Source: Cristatella mucedo | Lineage: Eukaryota > Bryozoa > Phylactolaemata > Cristatellidae | DNA length: 64,000 nucleotides | Reading direction: 5' to 3' | Assembly: GCA_009760855.2 (NCBI GenBank) | Contig: WPIO01000007.1 | Span: 430,001-494,000, forward strand | Shown: positions 23,110 to 34,127 of the stretch, piece by piece | How the letters are laid out: every line of letters begins with the position of its first letter | Position numbering within the stretch: position 1 is the first letter of the stretch | Program-made: the position numbers and the translations under genes | The notes under the pieces: generated by a model | Database searches by the model: none | Told to the model about the DNA's origin: nothing | The model's input: only the letters and a program-made list of their open reading frames with translations

Positions 23110-23157
23110 TGCACACTTAAAGAGAGGTCAATAGATAGGTAAATAGATAGATAGATA

Positions 23158-23465
23158 CTCCCTAAGCCTGGAACTTGACCACATTTGAAAAGAAACTATA
23201 ACACATCTATTTATCACAGTATTTTGTGGGTCCATATGATTCGTTCTTAGTGTGTCTATGCGTGCTGACACTGTGTGCATGCTGCCACTAACCATATTTG
23301 CACGTTGACCTTGTGCCTGTCACCTCTAATCCTTTTATGCTTGTTATCATTGAGCATGCTGCCACCAACCACTCGATCATACTTCCTTTGCAGCTAATGT
23401 AAAGTGCCTAGAAAGAGATCGAGTTCTCTGAGGGCGCTATAACAAATGAATAATTATTATTATAG
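23158..23465 (+). mobile_element. LINE-A 3' end
   Basis: Starts at CCTAAGCCTGGAACTTGACC, an internal deletion joining AWN to DLTTF, and runs through the ORF end, full 3' UTR and GTAAAGTGCCTAGAAAGAGA tail to a short ATTATTATT. Confidence 0.9.
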
Positions 23466-23526
23466 TTAGCGAGAAATTTATATAGAGAGAGAGATGAAAA
23501 GAGAGCCCCTTAAATCTTGTGAGAGA

Positions 23527-23578
23527 TAGCTAGCTAGCTAGCTAGCAAGATAGATAGATAGATAGATACATAGATAGC

Positions 23579-23612
<34 letters not shown>
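23527..23612. repeat. (TAGC)n, (TAGA)n and (GA)n cluster
   Basis: GAGAGATAGCTAGCTAGCTA, then GATAGATAGATA and GAGAGAGAGAGA. A low-complexity cluster immediately downstream of a LINE-A tail. Confidence 0.93.
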
Positions 23613-23613
<1 letters not shown>

Positions 23614-24075
23614 TGAAAAATAGTCCCTTTATCTTGTGACAAAAGAAAGAGAATCCCTTTATCGTGTGACAAAGATTAAGATAAATAGATTGAGTAGCTC
23701 ATCCCCTTTTATATTCCCTTCTGTTCTCCACTAATGAGTCGGAATGGAGGTCTCAGATGGTGATCTAATTTGCTGCTTGTGCACATTTTCATTTACTGTG
23801 AACCATGTGGAGCGAACGTAACTGCCAGAATGCTTACTGTTGCAATCGACCTTTGGAGGTTCCCTTGCTCGACTTGAGAAACCAGCTACGTGTAGGGCTA
23901 ACTAACACCTGCGGTGACAATAAGTGCGGAGAGGGAATCGTGTTTACGACCATTTGCCCCGTCACACGGTGCAATGGGATGGGCCGCCATAGAGCTTTCT
24001 TGTGGCTTGCACGAAAAGCTCTGACGCAATTGCACGCATCCAGCAGCTATAGTGGCAAAAACATCCGCCCACTGC

Positions 24076-24078
<3 letters not shown>
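23613..24078. other. No recognisable gene
   Basis: Two near-identical words (CCCTTTATCTTGTGACAAA and CCCTTTATCGTGTGACAAA, 23623 and 23656) form a tiny tandem repeat. A 134-codon frame from 23805 runs into the GA repeat and then a LINE and is not convincing. Confidence 0.35.

Positions 24079-24126
<48 letters not shown>
24079..24126. repeat. (GA)n microsatellite
   Basis: About 48 bases of GA directly upstream of a LINE-A fragment. Confidence 0.95.
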
Positions 24127-24131
<5 letters not shown>

Positions 24132-24157
24132 ATGTCAACCAGAAGACGCTGGCGTAG

Positions 24158-24300
24158 CCCGATTAGTCAAGCAACGCATCGACTTCAAGGTTTTGTCGCT
24201 CACTTTTAGGTCCCTTCATTTTTTGGCACCAGTACTGCTCACCAGGCTAAGCATCGTACCACCCGCTTTTCGGAATCTAACTGTTTACCTATACCTCGTA
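24158..24300 (+). mobile_element. LINE-A internal fragment, interrupted
   Basis: Reads IKQRIDFKVLSLTFRSLHF-type sequence and then HRTTRFSESNCLPIP before meeting an opposite-strand LINE-A at about 24300. A 14-base deletion removes part of SDIL. Confidence 0.8.
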
Positions 24301-24596
24301 ATAATAGCAATGAAAATAATAAACTTGGTAAAGCGCCCTCAGGCAATTCAATCTCTTTCTACGCGCTTTACATTTGCTGTTAAGGAAACACGATCGAATG
24401 GTGAGTGGTATCATGCTTGATAAACAACATCATAACGTGGTTAGGGGAGACATGCACATGGTCAGCATGCAAGTGTGGTTAGTGGCAGCATGCACAGTGT
24501 GAGCACGCATAAGCACATACAGGACGAATCAAGGGGACCCACTCAATTTTGCCCTACACAGGTACGTTTATAATTTCTTTTTCAATGCGGTCAAGC
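24301..24596 (-). mobile_element. LINE-A 3' end inserted into another LINE-A
   Basis: Minus strand. The tail (AAAGCGCCCTCAGGCAATTC on plus) and complete 3' UTR are followed by the start of the ORF end (GCCCTACACAGGTACG…GCGGTCAAGCC). It abuts the (AAT)n tail of the next minus-strand copy. Confidence 0.9.
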
Positions 24597-24597
24597 C

Positions 24598-24651
<54 letters not shown>

Positions 24652-24815
24652 GCACTTGATAAAGCGCCCTCAGAGAACTTAATCTCTTTCTAGGCGCTTT
24701 ATTTCATGACGCAAGTCGGGAGTGATTTCCTGGCTTTGGGAGCACGAACTAAAGTCACTGTCTCCAAAGAATTTGGTTTGTACGAAACTATCTTTCATGC
24801 TTACGTCGATTATAG
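24597..24815 (-). mobile_element. LINE-A copy with (AAT)17 tail and internal deletion
   Basis: A long (AAT)n at 24597-24648, then TAAAGCGCCCTCAGAGAACT and the stem tail. At about 24700 it jumps straight from the tail to RT C-terminal sequence (GACGCAAGTCGGGAGTGATT, TCTCCAAAGAATTTG); the 3' UTR is deleted. Confidence 0.85.
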
Positions 24816-26753
24816 CAATTGCATACATTTCCTTAACTCTGCTTGTCATATACGTAGCTGAGGTGTCTGTAGCTCCACAACCGGATTAGCAGCTGGTGAT
24901 ATACAATAAGGAAAGTTCACGTAATAAGAGTGAGTAATATAATAACTATAAATAAATGTGTAGCTTTGGGGCTCCGACGAAATCGTGCTCGCGCCAAAAT
25001 GAGATGCTCTGCGAACAATACAGATTGTGTACATTGTTGATTCGGATGCTTTCTGCATGCCATAACTGTGCGGGCCAACAGCTGGACGCAGATGAATTTT
25101 GAATTAATGCTGCTAGGCCAAAGGTCAAAGAAAGAGGCGCAAACATTGAACAGACATTTAGCTGATCATTCTTATTTATTGTTACAAATTATGCTAGTCT
25201 TCTGCATTGCATTGTAAGAGAATCGACTCTTTGTTATAGTTACCGTACAGCTCGCTGCATTGGCAAGGATGCAGATGAGAGCGTTCGTTCGAATGTGATG
25301 ATGGCCAGAAATCAACACACCTCGGTCGGCAGCTGCCTATTCCGCTGGACTCCGCAATGGGACGCGAGAACAGCGAGTGATATTAATCAACTATAACAGC
25401 GGGCTTTGCAAAGCGTCTTCTACTGACGGAGCTGATGCGGCTAAGCAATTGGACAATCGCTTCGCTGTAGAGCCGTCGCGGCATACTTGATTAGGTCGGG
25501 CGGGAAGTAGTACCGCTTGAAAAAGCGAGCGTCCGCGAGCCCTCTCTGTTCTCGCATTGATAGGTGGAAGTAGGGTTCTCTATTATCGGCCGAGGTCTAA
25601 AGGAGACGCGGAAGACGGCATTAGAAGACACGAAAGACAACGCTGCGCCATCTTGCATGCATCCAGATGATGCCGCATGTTGGAAGGACGGACTTTCTCG
25701 CTTTGATTAATAGGGGTTCTAGGACTGTGTCCCGTTGGCTTGCCTACGATCCAAGCAAAGGCCACCGAGAACGGTAAGGAACAATGTAACAGGATGTACG
25801 GTGCGAGCATGTATTTGCACGAGTCTGTGCGCCCGCGTGCGGTTGTGCATGCGGTTTCGTGCGCGTGCGAGCGCGCGTGCACTGGCGAGAGAGGCTAGTG
25901 TTAGTGTCCTAGCTGTGAGTAGGGAAGGCATGAGCAACAAGGCTTGCTCGTCATTTGCAGTCCAATAGCAAGCTCGGAGTCTGACACGTGACCTTTACTT
26001 AACAGGAGGTGAAAAATAACAACGCACACAGACACTGACAGACAAACGCACAGATACAAGCAGACGCGCACACGCACATACACTTGCTAAAACGATTCTC
26101 CATACATTTGAGTTGCGCCCAACACCAGCTCAGCTCGCATGTAGAGAGCGCAGGCAGGTCTTAGCTGTACTGGCAGACGGTAGGTGGCTGTAGCAGCAGC
26201 ACTAGCGGCAGGAGCAGCTGGCCTGCCAGTAAAGCCTACCTGCAGCGTCTGCTGAAATTAAAAGATCTCTTTCATCTTCGGACATGAAAAAAGTACTCAG
26301 TCCGAGTGCCATGGTAGACGAGCTATGAATACAATAAAACTGGCTCACAGAGCTGGTTGATCTAATAAAAGAAACGAAGATGCAAGAACCTGTGACTGCA
26401 TCCTACACTACGAATCACTATTCGCGTGCGTAATCTTTGAGGTCACAAGTACAGCAATCATAGAGACCTGGACAATGCTTCTCACTTCGACGGGGATTCT
26501 TTTTTCTTGTATCTGAAATTATCTTGTGTCCCATTGCTTTACTTTATCGGGAAGCGCTTGACGCGTGTGCGACGCTTCGACCTTTACTGGTGTACGGCGT
26601 GCATTGATCATTGAGGCGGCTACGTGTAAGCTGAATTGACTGCTTGGTCATTCACAATCTGGGACTCTAAACTTCGCCAGCTAAACTTGAGCGTAAATGT
26701 CGAAAACATACCTAAGACCTTTTTCAGCAATCAAAAAATTGTTTGGGTACTTT
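24816..26753. other. No recognisable gene; GT-rich and GCA-rich patches
   Basis: Nearly 2 kb without a supportable gene. A GT/CG-rich stretch at 25795-25905 and CA-rich 26018-26085 give only spurious frames. GCGCCATCTTGCATG near 25646 resembles the duplicated word at 63033 and 63085. Confidence 0.35.
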
Positions 26754-26869
26754 TTAAAGTACAGCAGCCTTGCTAGAAATGGCGGGGAAGTTTTGATGAT
26801 TTCCGCATTGAATCAAAAAAGGATCTAACAAACGATGTCCAACCCGTAGACCGCAAGCGGCAGATCTGC

Positions 26870-27195
26870 AAAGAAAAAAGTTACCGATCTCAGCATCATT
26901 CGCGGCTTGAGACTCAAACTTGGTGAATCTTGATGCATCGAGGTACATATCCGCAACTTGTTTAGGTGCTTGATGTGACTTTTAAACAGCGTCAAAGATG
27001 AAGCTTTGTACCTTGTAAAATCTATAGCGCAACAAACATGGGTCAACGTGGAATTTGACGGAAGTGAGCTCAGCTCTTCCAGCGAATTCCGGCATCCGTT
27101 CTATTTCTGATTTCACCTTGAGAAGTAAGTATTGTTGGGTGCACCCAGGGAACTTTAAATTCTGGCAGACTTTTAAAAGAGCATAACTGCTAGAT
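26870..27195 (-). pseudogene. Coding-like frame, unrecognised protein
   Basis: Reading the minus strand from about 27195 down, one frame gives SSYALLKVCQNLKFPGC, then KSEIERMPEFAGRAELTSVK and FHVDPCLLRYRFYKVQSF. A single TAA follows (about 26983-26985), then VADMYLDASRFTKFESQAAN and a possible donor (ATCG/GTAACT) near 26871. The composition, with aromatic residues spread among charged ones, is far more protein-like than the surroundings. The 5' end is cut by the SINE-2 insertion. Not recognised; it could be a host exon, a broken gene or an unfamiliar transposon protein. Confidence 0.4.
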
Positions 27196-27345
27196 AAGGC
27201 GGTGGTTGCTTTTCACGACCATAGTCCAAAGGTCGTGGGTTCGAATACTGCGGTGGGCAATCCTTTTTTGCCGCTGCAAGTGTTGGTGGTAGTAGCTGTT
27301 AAGGCTCTTCTGTCACTACATTAAAAGAAGTCGTTAAATAAGCAC
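27196..27345 (+). mobile_element. SINE-2 copy, 5'-truncated
   Basis: TAAGGCGGTGGTTGCTTTTC, then AAGGTCGTGGGTTCGAATAC (B box GGTTCGAATAC) and the tail GCCGCTGCAAGTG…GGCTCTTCTGTCACTACA. It lacks the first bases of the tRNA-like head. It truncates the coding-like frame on the minus strand. Confidence 0.88.
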
Positions 27346-27412
27346 CGTGTGTGCACTCTGAGGTAGTTCCATTGCCTGCCGGTGTCGTCTGGGAGATGAA
27401 ATGCAAGAGAAT

Positions 27413-28173
27413 GGCCTCTCGTAAGGCGCTTAACTACTCGCTGTAAGAGAACAGCTTCTCGTTAGGTGCTTCACAACTCGCTGTAAGAGAACAGCTTCTC
27501 GTAAGGCGCTTCACCACTCGCTGTAAGAGAACGGCTTCTTGTTAGGTGCTTCACAACTCGCTGTAAGAGAACAGCTTCTCGTTAGGCGCTTCCCAACTCG
27601 CTGTAAGAGAACAGCTTCTCGTTAGGCGCTTCACAGCTCGCTGTAAGAGAACAGCTTCTCGTAAAGCGCTTCACCACTCGCTGTAAAAGAACGGCTTCTT
27701 GTTAGGTGCTTCACAACTCGCTGTAAGAGAACAGCTTCTCGTTAGGCGCTTCACCACTCGCTGTAAGAGAACGGCTTCTCGTTAGGTGCGTCACAACTCG
27801 CTGTAAGAGAACAGCTTCTCGTAAGGCGCTTCACCACTCGCTGTAAGAGAACGGCTTCTTGTTAGGTGCTTCACAACTCGCTGTAAGAGAACGGCTTCTT
27901 GTTAGGTGCTTCACAACTCGCTGTAAGAGAACAGCTTCTCGTAAGGCGCTTCACCACTCGCTGTAAGAGAACGGCTTCTTGTTAGGTGCTTCACAACTCG
28001 CTGTAAGAGAACGGCTTCTTGTTAGGTGCTTCACAACTCGCTGTAAGAGAACAGCTTCTCGTAAGGCGCTTCACCATTCGCTGTAAGAGAACGGCTTCTT
28101 GTTAGGTGCTTCACAACTCGCTGTTAGAGAACAGCTTCTCGTAAGGCGCTTCATAACTCGCTGTAAGAGAACG
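27413..28173. repeat. 40-bp minisatellite, about 19 copies
   Basis: Unit CTGTAAGAGAACAGCTTCTC + GTTAGGTGCTTCACAACTCG, repeated head to tail with period 40. Two main variants (AACAGCTTCTCGTAAGGCGC and AACGGCTTCTTGTTAGGTGC) alternate in 80- and 120-bp blocks, a simple higher-order structure. Each unit contains the inverted words GAGAA/TTCTC. On the reverse strand the unit reads GTGAAGCGCCT…GTTCTCTTA, close to the SINE-1/LINE-A tail, so it probably arose by amplification of such a tail. It is not coding. Confidence 0.97.
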
Positions 28174-28179
28174 GAATTG

Positions 28180-28845
28180 CCACCTCCGGCTGGTAAAATG
28201 CGCTGAATGATGCACAGGAACTCATGCAAAGCGCACCGGAAAAAAGGCAAGTTCGCTGGGGCAAAAAGCGGAAATCTGACCACAACCGACAGGCCTGCAG
28301 CTGAAGCGTGAAAAATGCGAGGCCATTGCAGATGGTGATCGTAGTCAGAAGAAAGCTCCAGAATTTCGGTGCATGCAAGCGGAAGGTTCGATAACCAACA
28401 CATTATAATTCACTACGAGAGACGGTGAGGTGAGCGCATGCTAGCAAGAGGGTGGCGCGAAAAAACACTGGAGGAGCAAGCTCAGCTTGGCAGGCTGGTC
28501 CAGGCAAGTGCACGTGACCTTCAAGCAAGACTAGGGGTCTTGAAATCCACTCGATGCTCCATAAGGAGCTGGTGAAGCTCACGCAGACAATAGTGGTGAA
28601 AGAATGGATTTATACAAAGGTCGGCACTCGTACCGCTAAGCACAATTCAGCGAGTGCCATAACGCCGTCTCCCCCTGCTTCTGGCAGTCACGGCAGTGCT
28701 AGTTTTCCTTCACCGGAGGTGCGTGTATTTCACGCGGTGCGGGTCTCTATCTGGGTAGTTTGCCGTTCTTGTTAACAGGCCACCAGCCGATGTGGCGCTC
28801 ATTGTCTGGAAATCCAATTAGCTGAGCCGGACATTAAATGCTACT
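28180..28845 (+). other. Weak coding-like stretches, unrecognised
   Basis: Short frames such as ALNDAQELMQSAPEKRQVRW (about 28190-28260), LEEQAQLGRLVQASARDLQA (about 28465-28530) and MLHKELVKLTQTIVVKEWIY (28554-28615) lie in different phases. They may be pieces of a decayed gene. No family recognised. Confidence 0.25.
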
Positions 28846-28849
28846 CCCA

Positions 28850-29560
28850 GGATTAAAAATTTATATAGAACGCTAATATGAGAACTAAATCGCTTTCAAT
28901 GTCATTTAGATATGAGGAAAAAGAAGTATGTCAAATGGTTAGTGATAAAATGCACAGTTTCAGCACGCGAAAGCACGTACCAGACAATTCATACGGACCA
29001 GAAAGTCGGAGCATACACACTGCTGGCACGGTCTCAAAAGGACTTGAGTTTGGTTACAGGCAAGGTTGAACAACTAAATTTGGAATAGTGTGTATTACGA
29101 ACTCGAAGCCTGATTAGGAAGTATTTCAGATGGGTAGGTCGTAGCAAAAGGATTAGCCGCAATAATGGCGAGCGAGAGCATCCTTAAGTCAATACGCTAC
29201 TTGATTTGGAATCACTGCAGGTTGGTAAGCGGTGGTGTAACTTGGCAGTTGCGATCCTCGGGAGAGACAAGCCTAGCTCCTGAATGTGTTCACTAACAGT
29301 GAGCGTCTAATCGGGTTAGCAGGAAGACCTGCGAGAAGCTATTTATAATAGTCAAGACAGGATATCACAGAATTGATGTAGGTTGGTTGTGACGCCCATA
29401 TCCAAGAAAGCCCACGTTTTTGAAATGGCTTGTAGTTGAATGTATGCTGTGGCTAGTAGAAAGTACAATTTTATGTGAAGCTGCTGCGGTCGTCTAGTGA
29501 GAAGTGTCTTTTTCAAGAGGACAGCCTGATTTCCCTCAGATGCTCATGCAGGTCACACCC
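28850..29560 (-). mobile_element. Old LINE-A copy, RT region
   Basis: Although diverged, the order of landmarks on the plus strand equals that of 30405-31250: GGTTAGTGATAAAATGCACA (3' UTR), GGTCTCAAAAGGACTTGAG, CGCTACTTGATTTGGAATCA, GGCAGTTGCGATCCTCGG and GGTCGTCTAGTGAGAAGTGT. Frameshifts throughout. Confidence 0.75.
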
Positions 29561-29707
29561 AAGGCAACGGATCCACTGCAGACCGAGATGTAGGGGTTGG
29601 CACGTGCTGCCTAGATCGCTGATCTTTCCTTCTGGCCACCGATCAATACCTGTGTCGTAACCTTTAGTCTGCGGCTTTTGTGCCGCTGTTGCTGGCCAAT
29701 TCGCCTC

Positions 29708-29853
29708 AATCGTGGTTAAGACGCATGCCTCGATCAAGGTCAAGGTGAATGGATTTGACGACCGAGTTCGTGGGCTCGAGCGCCGTGGCAAATGTGAAGC
29801 GCCTGAATAGAGATGTCCTCTTAGGGTGCTATGCAAATTAATTTTATTATATC
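29708..29853 (+). mobile_element. SINE-1 copy
   Basis: CGTGGTTAAGACGCATGCCT, GATCAAGGTCAAGGTGAATG, B-box-like GGGCTCGAGCGC, GTGAAGCGCCTGAATAGAGA and TCTTAGGGTGCTATGCAAAT. Nearly complete, but its A box is eroded. Confidence 0.88.
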
Positions 29854-30404
29854 GTGTTAATCGTGGCCTCGCAGGGTCTCTGCTCCATCGCGAGCTGCTC
29901 TCGAGCGCTGGAGATCTTCATTCTCGCTCTTCGATCGTGCTTACGTTTCTTCAATCCTGTCATTTTCAGCTGCCGGAGCAACGAAACCCAGACATGGGCC
30001 CGCGACAAGGCTGCTTGTCATCCATGTTGCTACTGATAGCTGGCGACTAAGCTTCCACGCAGCATTCCACTCACACATTTATATGCAGATATCTCTGTGT
30101 GGCTGAATAGTCCCGTGGCTCGGGAAGTCACAACGGTCCCCCACTAACCACTCTTCCGATCCTGCTAAGTAGTACATTTTGACCAGCCAACCGCAAGAAA
30201 CCTTTCTGCAGTTTGCAAGGGGTCAGGATCAATGCTAGAATTAGTGAGGTATCACGGACGTAAAATTGAAGAAGTCACGTGTAAATCCGGTTCCAAATAA
30301 TCAAATATTGCTCTGCTCATAAGCCTGCTTATCGCAAATTAATTTATGAGCGGCCTCCTGTTTAAAGGTAGTGGTCGAACTCGAAGCTCATAATCCCAGG
30401 GTAT
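29854..30404. other. No recognisable gene
   Basis: Unique sequence; two overlapping frames of 60-74 codons start inside the SINE end and show no motif. Confidence 0.4.
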
Positions 30405-31535
30405 AATAATAATATTATTATTATTATGATTAATACATTTGTGTAGCGCCAACGGAGAACTTAATATCCTTCTAGATACTTCACATGAGCTGTAAAGGTA
30501 GCATTATCAAATGGTTAGTGGTAAGCGCTATCTTAATCCATCAAAATATGGTTAGGGCGACATGCACGGCATGTAAATGTAGCTAGTGGCAGCATGCACA
30601 GCGTCAGCATGCACAAGTGCACCAAGGACAAATCACAAGGACTCACCAAATGCTATCAAAACTAGTTCATTTTTAGCTTTTCTTTAAATGTTGCTTAGTC
30701 GGAGGGATGTCGTGACGTCAGTCGGAATCGAATTGCAGGCCTTGGGAGGATGCGAACTAAAGGCAAAAGTCTCCAACGCTTTTGAGGTTCGTATTAGGCG
30801 TGGCTAAACGATACGAGTCAGAACAGCAATCTTTACAGTTATTTGACTGATGGGAAATAGTTTTGATAAGACGGCTGGAGCCTCAAAATTAAGAGACCTA
30901 AAGGTAAGTGATACAAACTTTAAGTCAATTCGCTGCTTGATTGGGAGCCAGTGCAGGTCGGCGAGAAGAGTTGTCATGTGGCAACTGCGACGTTCAGTAT
31001 AGACAAGCTAGGCTTCAGAGTTGTGCACCAACTGTAAGTGCCTAATTGCACACGCCGGGAGGCCAGCAATCAGTGAGTTGCCGCAGACGAGATGGGATGT
31101 TGCAATAGCACGGATTAATTTGAATATAGTATCCGTGCCTAAGCCAGCCCAAATTTTAGCAGTGTTATGTAGTTGAAAGTAGGCAAAATTTACTGTGGAG
31201 TATATATGGTCGTCTAGTGAGAGGTCACTTTGGAACAGGACACATAGATTTCGCGAAGATGCAGCAGGAGATGTGATGGCAGAGCCGATCTCTAGTGTTA
31301 AGCTTATCCATTTATGAGTCCCTTTTTGGTTGGCCCTGAACTAGTAAGTTGGTTTAATTGCCCTTTAATTTGAGAAAGTCTACTGCCATCCATGTGCGGA
31401 TGTCATCAATAAATGCAGCGGGATCGAAGCAAAAGTATGACTGAGTGTCATCTGCATAGTAGTGAAAGCCTAAATTTCACTTGGTGATTACGTCAGCCAC
31501 AGGTATGGTAGTGATAGTGATGACCACGCGAGATT
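30405..31535 (-). mobile_element. LINE-A, longest copy, retains the RT catalytic YADD
   Basis: Minus strand, about 1.1 kb. From the 3' side: (ATT)n-type tail at 30405-30425, stem tail, 3' UTR, RT C-terminus, thumb (landmark CTGCTTGATTGGGAGCCAGT), then DDIRTWMAVDFLKLKGN equivalents near 31370-31420. At 31447-31458 the bases encode Y-A-D-D within HYYADDTQS, the catalytic motif of non-LTR reverse transcriptases. Sequence upstream of the palm is missing at about 31535. Multiple stops and shifts make it inactive. This copy fixes the family as an L2/CR1-like LINE of the Jockey group. Confidence 0.93.
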
Positions 31536-31824
31536 AGAGGCACTCACGAAGGAATTGAGGGTTGCAGTATCTAACCATTGGAGAAATGTTGAAATTTTGA
31601 AATTGCAAATTGAAATTGAAAGATTCCACAGATTGCAGTCGTATCGCGACAGTGGCACGGATGGTCACAATCTGCAGCAGCTCTAGACATAGTGGACAAG
31701 CTAGCCCGCTTGGCTCAGCCATGCATATGAAGAATATTCATCTGCCTATATCTATGCACGTTCATATATTCATATATTCATATACAAATACGCATTTTTA
31801 CATCTAACTTTACACACCTGTGTT

Positions 31825-31835
<11 letters not shown>

Positions 31836-31874
<39 letters not shown>

Positions 31875-31899
31875 TGTGTGTGTGTGAGTGTGTGTGTGA

Positions 31900-31930
<31 letters not shown>

Positions 31931-32001
31931 CGTGTACGTGTGTGTGTGTGTGTGAGTGTGTGTGTGCGTGTGTGTGTGTGTGTGTGTGCGTGTGCGTGTG
32001 T
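31836..32001. repeat. (TG)n microsatellite
   Basis: About 165 bases of TG with occasional TGAG and TGCG units, preceded by TATATATATA (31827-31839). Confidence 0.97.
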
Positions 32002-32264
32002 TAGTACATATGCGCAAATTGTAGATACGTACATACATATGTGTACCGATTCAACATAAGCTGAACTTGAGCCTTCAAGGTTAGCACTCGAGCAACTGTC
32101 GTGCAGAGTAGTAACTCTGAAGCTTCCGTTGTGGTGAATGGGTGGTTAGAGTAACAAAAGCCATGATTTGATGTACCGGATTCTGACACTACTGACGATA
32201 TAGGTTTTGTCATTTATCATTAACATTTTTATCTTAAACATTACCCTTATCATTAAAACGACCA

Positions 32265-32615
32265 CTCGCTAGATCAGCCAGGTTGTGACTGCCAAAATAT
32301 TACTTGCGATTTCTGAATTGTAACGACTATGGAAACAATTATGTCGTCGTCGACGCTTAGGCGGCATATGAACCTAAGTCGTGTAATAGGCAGCCGCCTG
32401 TGTTCTAGCATTCGAGTGGGCGGGAGTTGCACATGAGGCTTTGCGCTGGTCGCAGGCAGTGCGCTTGTACTCGGGCATCGCATGGAACGTGTACGCCGTG
32501 GCTATTGCTGGACAAATGTAACCCTACATTGCTGTCCAATAGACTTTTCTACGCTATGGCACGGACTTATTAGACAAAGGTACGGGCGCTACGCATCGCC
32601 GTCGTGTTCCAATAA
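32265..32615 (+). repeat. Dispersed repeat C, copy 2 (unclassified)
   Basis: Ordered similarity to 14272-14560: AGATCAGCCAGGTTGTGACT, TCTAGCATTCGAGTGGGCG, GAGTTGCAC…GCTTTGCGC and ATTGCTGTCCAATAGACTTT. A full element boundary is not evident. A LINE-A tail begins where it ends. Confidence 0.5.
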
Positions 32616-33360
32616 TAATTATACTAACAGTAATTCATTTGCATTGCGTCCTCAGCCAACTTAATCTCTTTCGAGGCACTTTGCATATGCTTTAAAGGAA
32701 GATGACCGTATGGTCAGTCGTTGCATACGAAGTATCCCCACGAGTAAGCATATAAAGGAAAATTCACCGGCACCCAGAAATACCAAGTTGAAAGGTGCGT
32801 TTTTAGCTGCTTATTAAATGTCGTCAAGTCGGGGGGGGGGGCTGTCGTGTCGTCAGTCGGGAATTAGCTCCAGGCTTTGAAAGCATACGAACTAAAGGCA
32901 CCGTCTGGAAAGGATTTAAAGTAGGTTTGAGGCACAGCAAAACAACTTGAGTCAGTAGAGCGAATGGTTCTATGCCTGTCTGGATTGATTGGAAAGTAGT
33001 TTGGATGGGTAGACTGGAGCAAGAGAATGAGGGGGTGTCAAAAACAGAGAAAAACCTTGAAGCCGATACACTGCCTGGCTGGGAGTCAGTGCAGGGCGGC
33101 GACAGGTGGTATCGCGTGGAAACTGCGACGCTCGTGACAGGCAAGCCTGGCTGCACAGTTTTGCAATATATGCAAGCTCCAGTTTGCATACATTGCCAGC
33201 ATACTTGCAGCAGTGAATTACAGGAGTCGAATCGGGATGTCGCAGATGCATGGACCTACTTGGAGATAGTATCTCGGTCTAAGCAGGTCGATATTTTGCA
33301 ATGTCACCACGCCAAAGGTAGGCACATTTGACAGTGGAGTTGGCGTGATCGTCGGCATTC
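32610..33360 (-). mobile_element. LINE-A copy, RT C-terminal half
   Basis: Minus strand: AATAATAATTATACTAACAG tail, stem tail, short 3' UTR, then RT sequence. Landmarks on the plus strand are GTCGTCAGTCGGGAATTAG, CACCGTCTGGAAAGGATTTA, CTGGCTGGGAGTCAGTGCAG and AACTGCGACGCTCGTGACAG. A 10-G tract at 32833-32842 has expanded inside the ORF. Confidence 0.9.
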
Positions 33361-33639
33361 CTCTCATTAGCCTCTAATCGTATTGCCATCCATCGCACCG
33401 AATAGAAATCATTTAGTCATACAGTCTTCAGAACGTAACGAAGTTTCATTTTTGACTCATGCCCCCTAATTTAAAGTCAATGGGAGGTTAATGAGTAAGT
33501 AAACAATTAACTAAATAATGTCGCAGTCAAGTCACCAAAGCGCACGATTAATCTTGGACATCCGAAGCCCGGATTCTGCCAATCTCTTAAGGCAGAAATA
33601 TTGAGGTCTGACATCTGTAAACACCTAGTTCCTTGATTT

Positions 33640-34127
33640 CCCATATTCTTACGCTGACCCACAAGGCCCGCCACGGCTTAGCTCCTTCGTACCTAGCTGA
33701 ACTGCTGCATCAGTTTCAGCCTGTTCGCGCCTTCAGGTCCTGTATGGAAAATAAATTAGCCCATTCCTCCGCTTAAAGACAGTTGGCGACAGAAGCTTTA
33801 GCTCTGCAGGTCCCAGATTGTGGAACTCGCTTCCACAATTTTTACGCAACGACAACTACTCTCCAACTGCCGACTATGGCACATCTTTTTCAGCGGTCCT
33901 GAACTGCTACTTCTATGCTACTCACTACCTCAACTGCTCTCCTGACTCTGCTATGCTTCCCACTTTCTCTTTGTTGCGTGAGACGAAGTCTGTTGGCTAC
34001 CGAATGCGTACCGAAAGCTGCATAGGCTGTGAGTGCGCTATACAAAACTCTCCTGCGTAACACCCACATGGTCTGTATGACTTTGTGGAGTTACAGACGG
34101 AGATACATTACATTACATATTACATCA
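33640..34127 (+). mobile_element. LINE-B 3' end, 5'-truncated
   Basis: Begins at TCTTACGCTGACCCACAAGG (VLTLTHKAR) and runs through LAPSYLAELLHQFQPVRAFR, with a small indel near 33764, then PRLWNSLPQFLRNDNYSPTA to the QNSPA stop at about 34060. The 3' UTR and GAGATACATTACATTACATA tail follow. Confidence 0.93.

Noticed and set aside
27413-28173. CRISPR array
   Set aside because: The units are contiguous with no variable spacers, and the context is eukaryotic.
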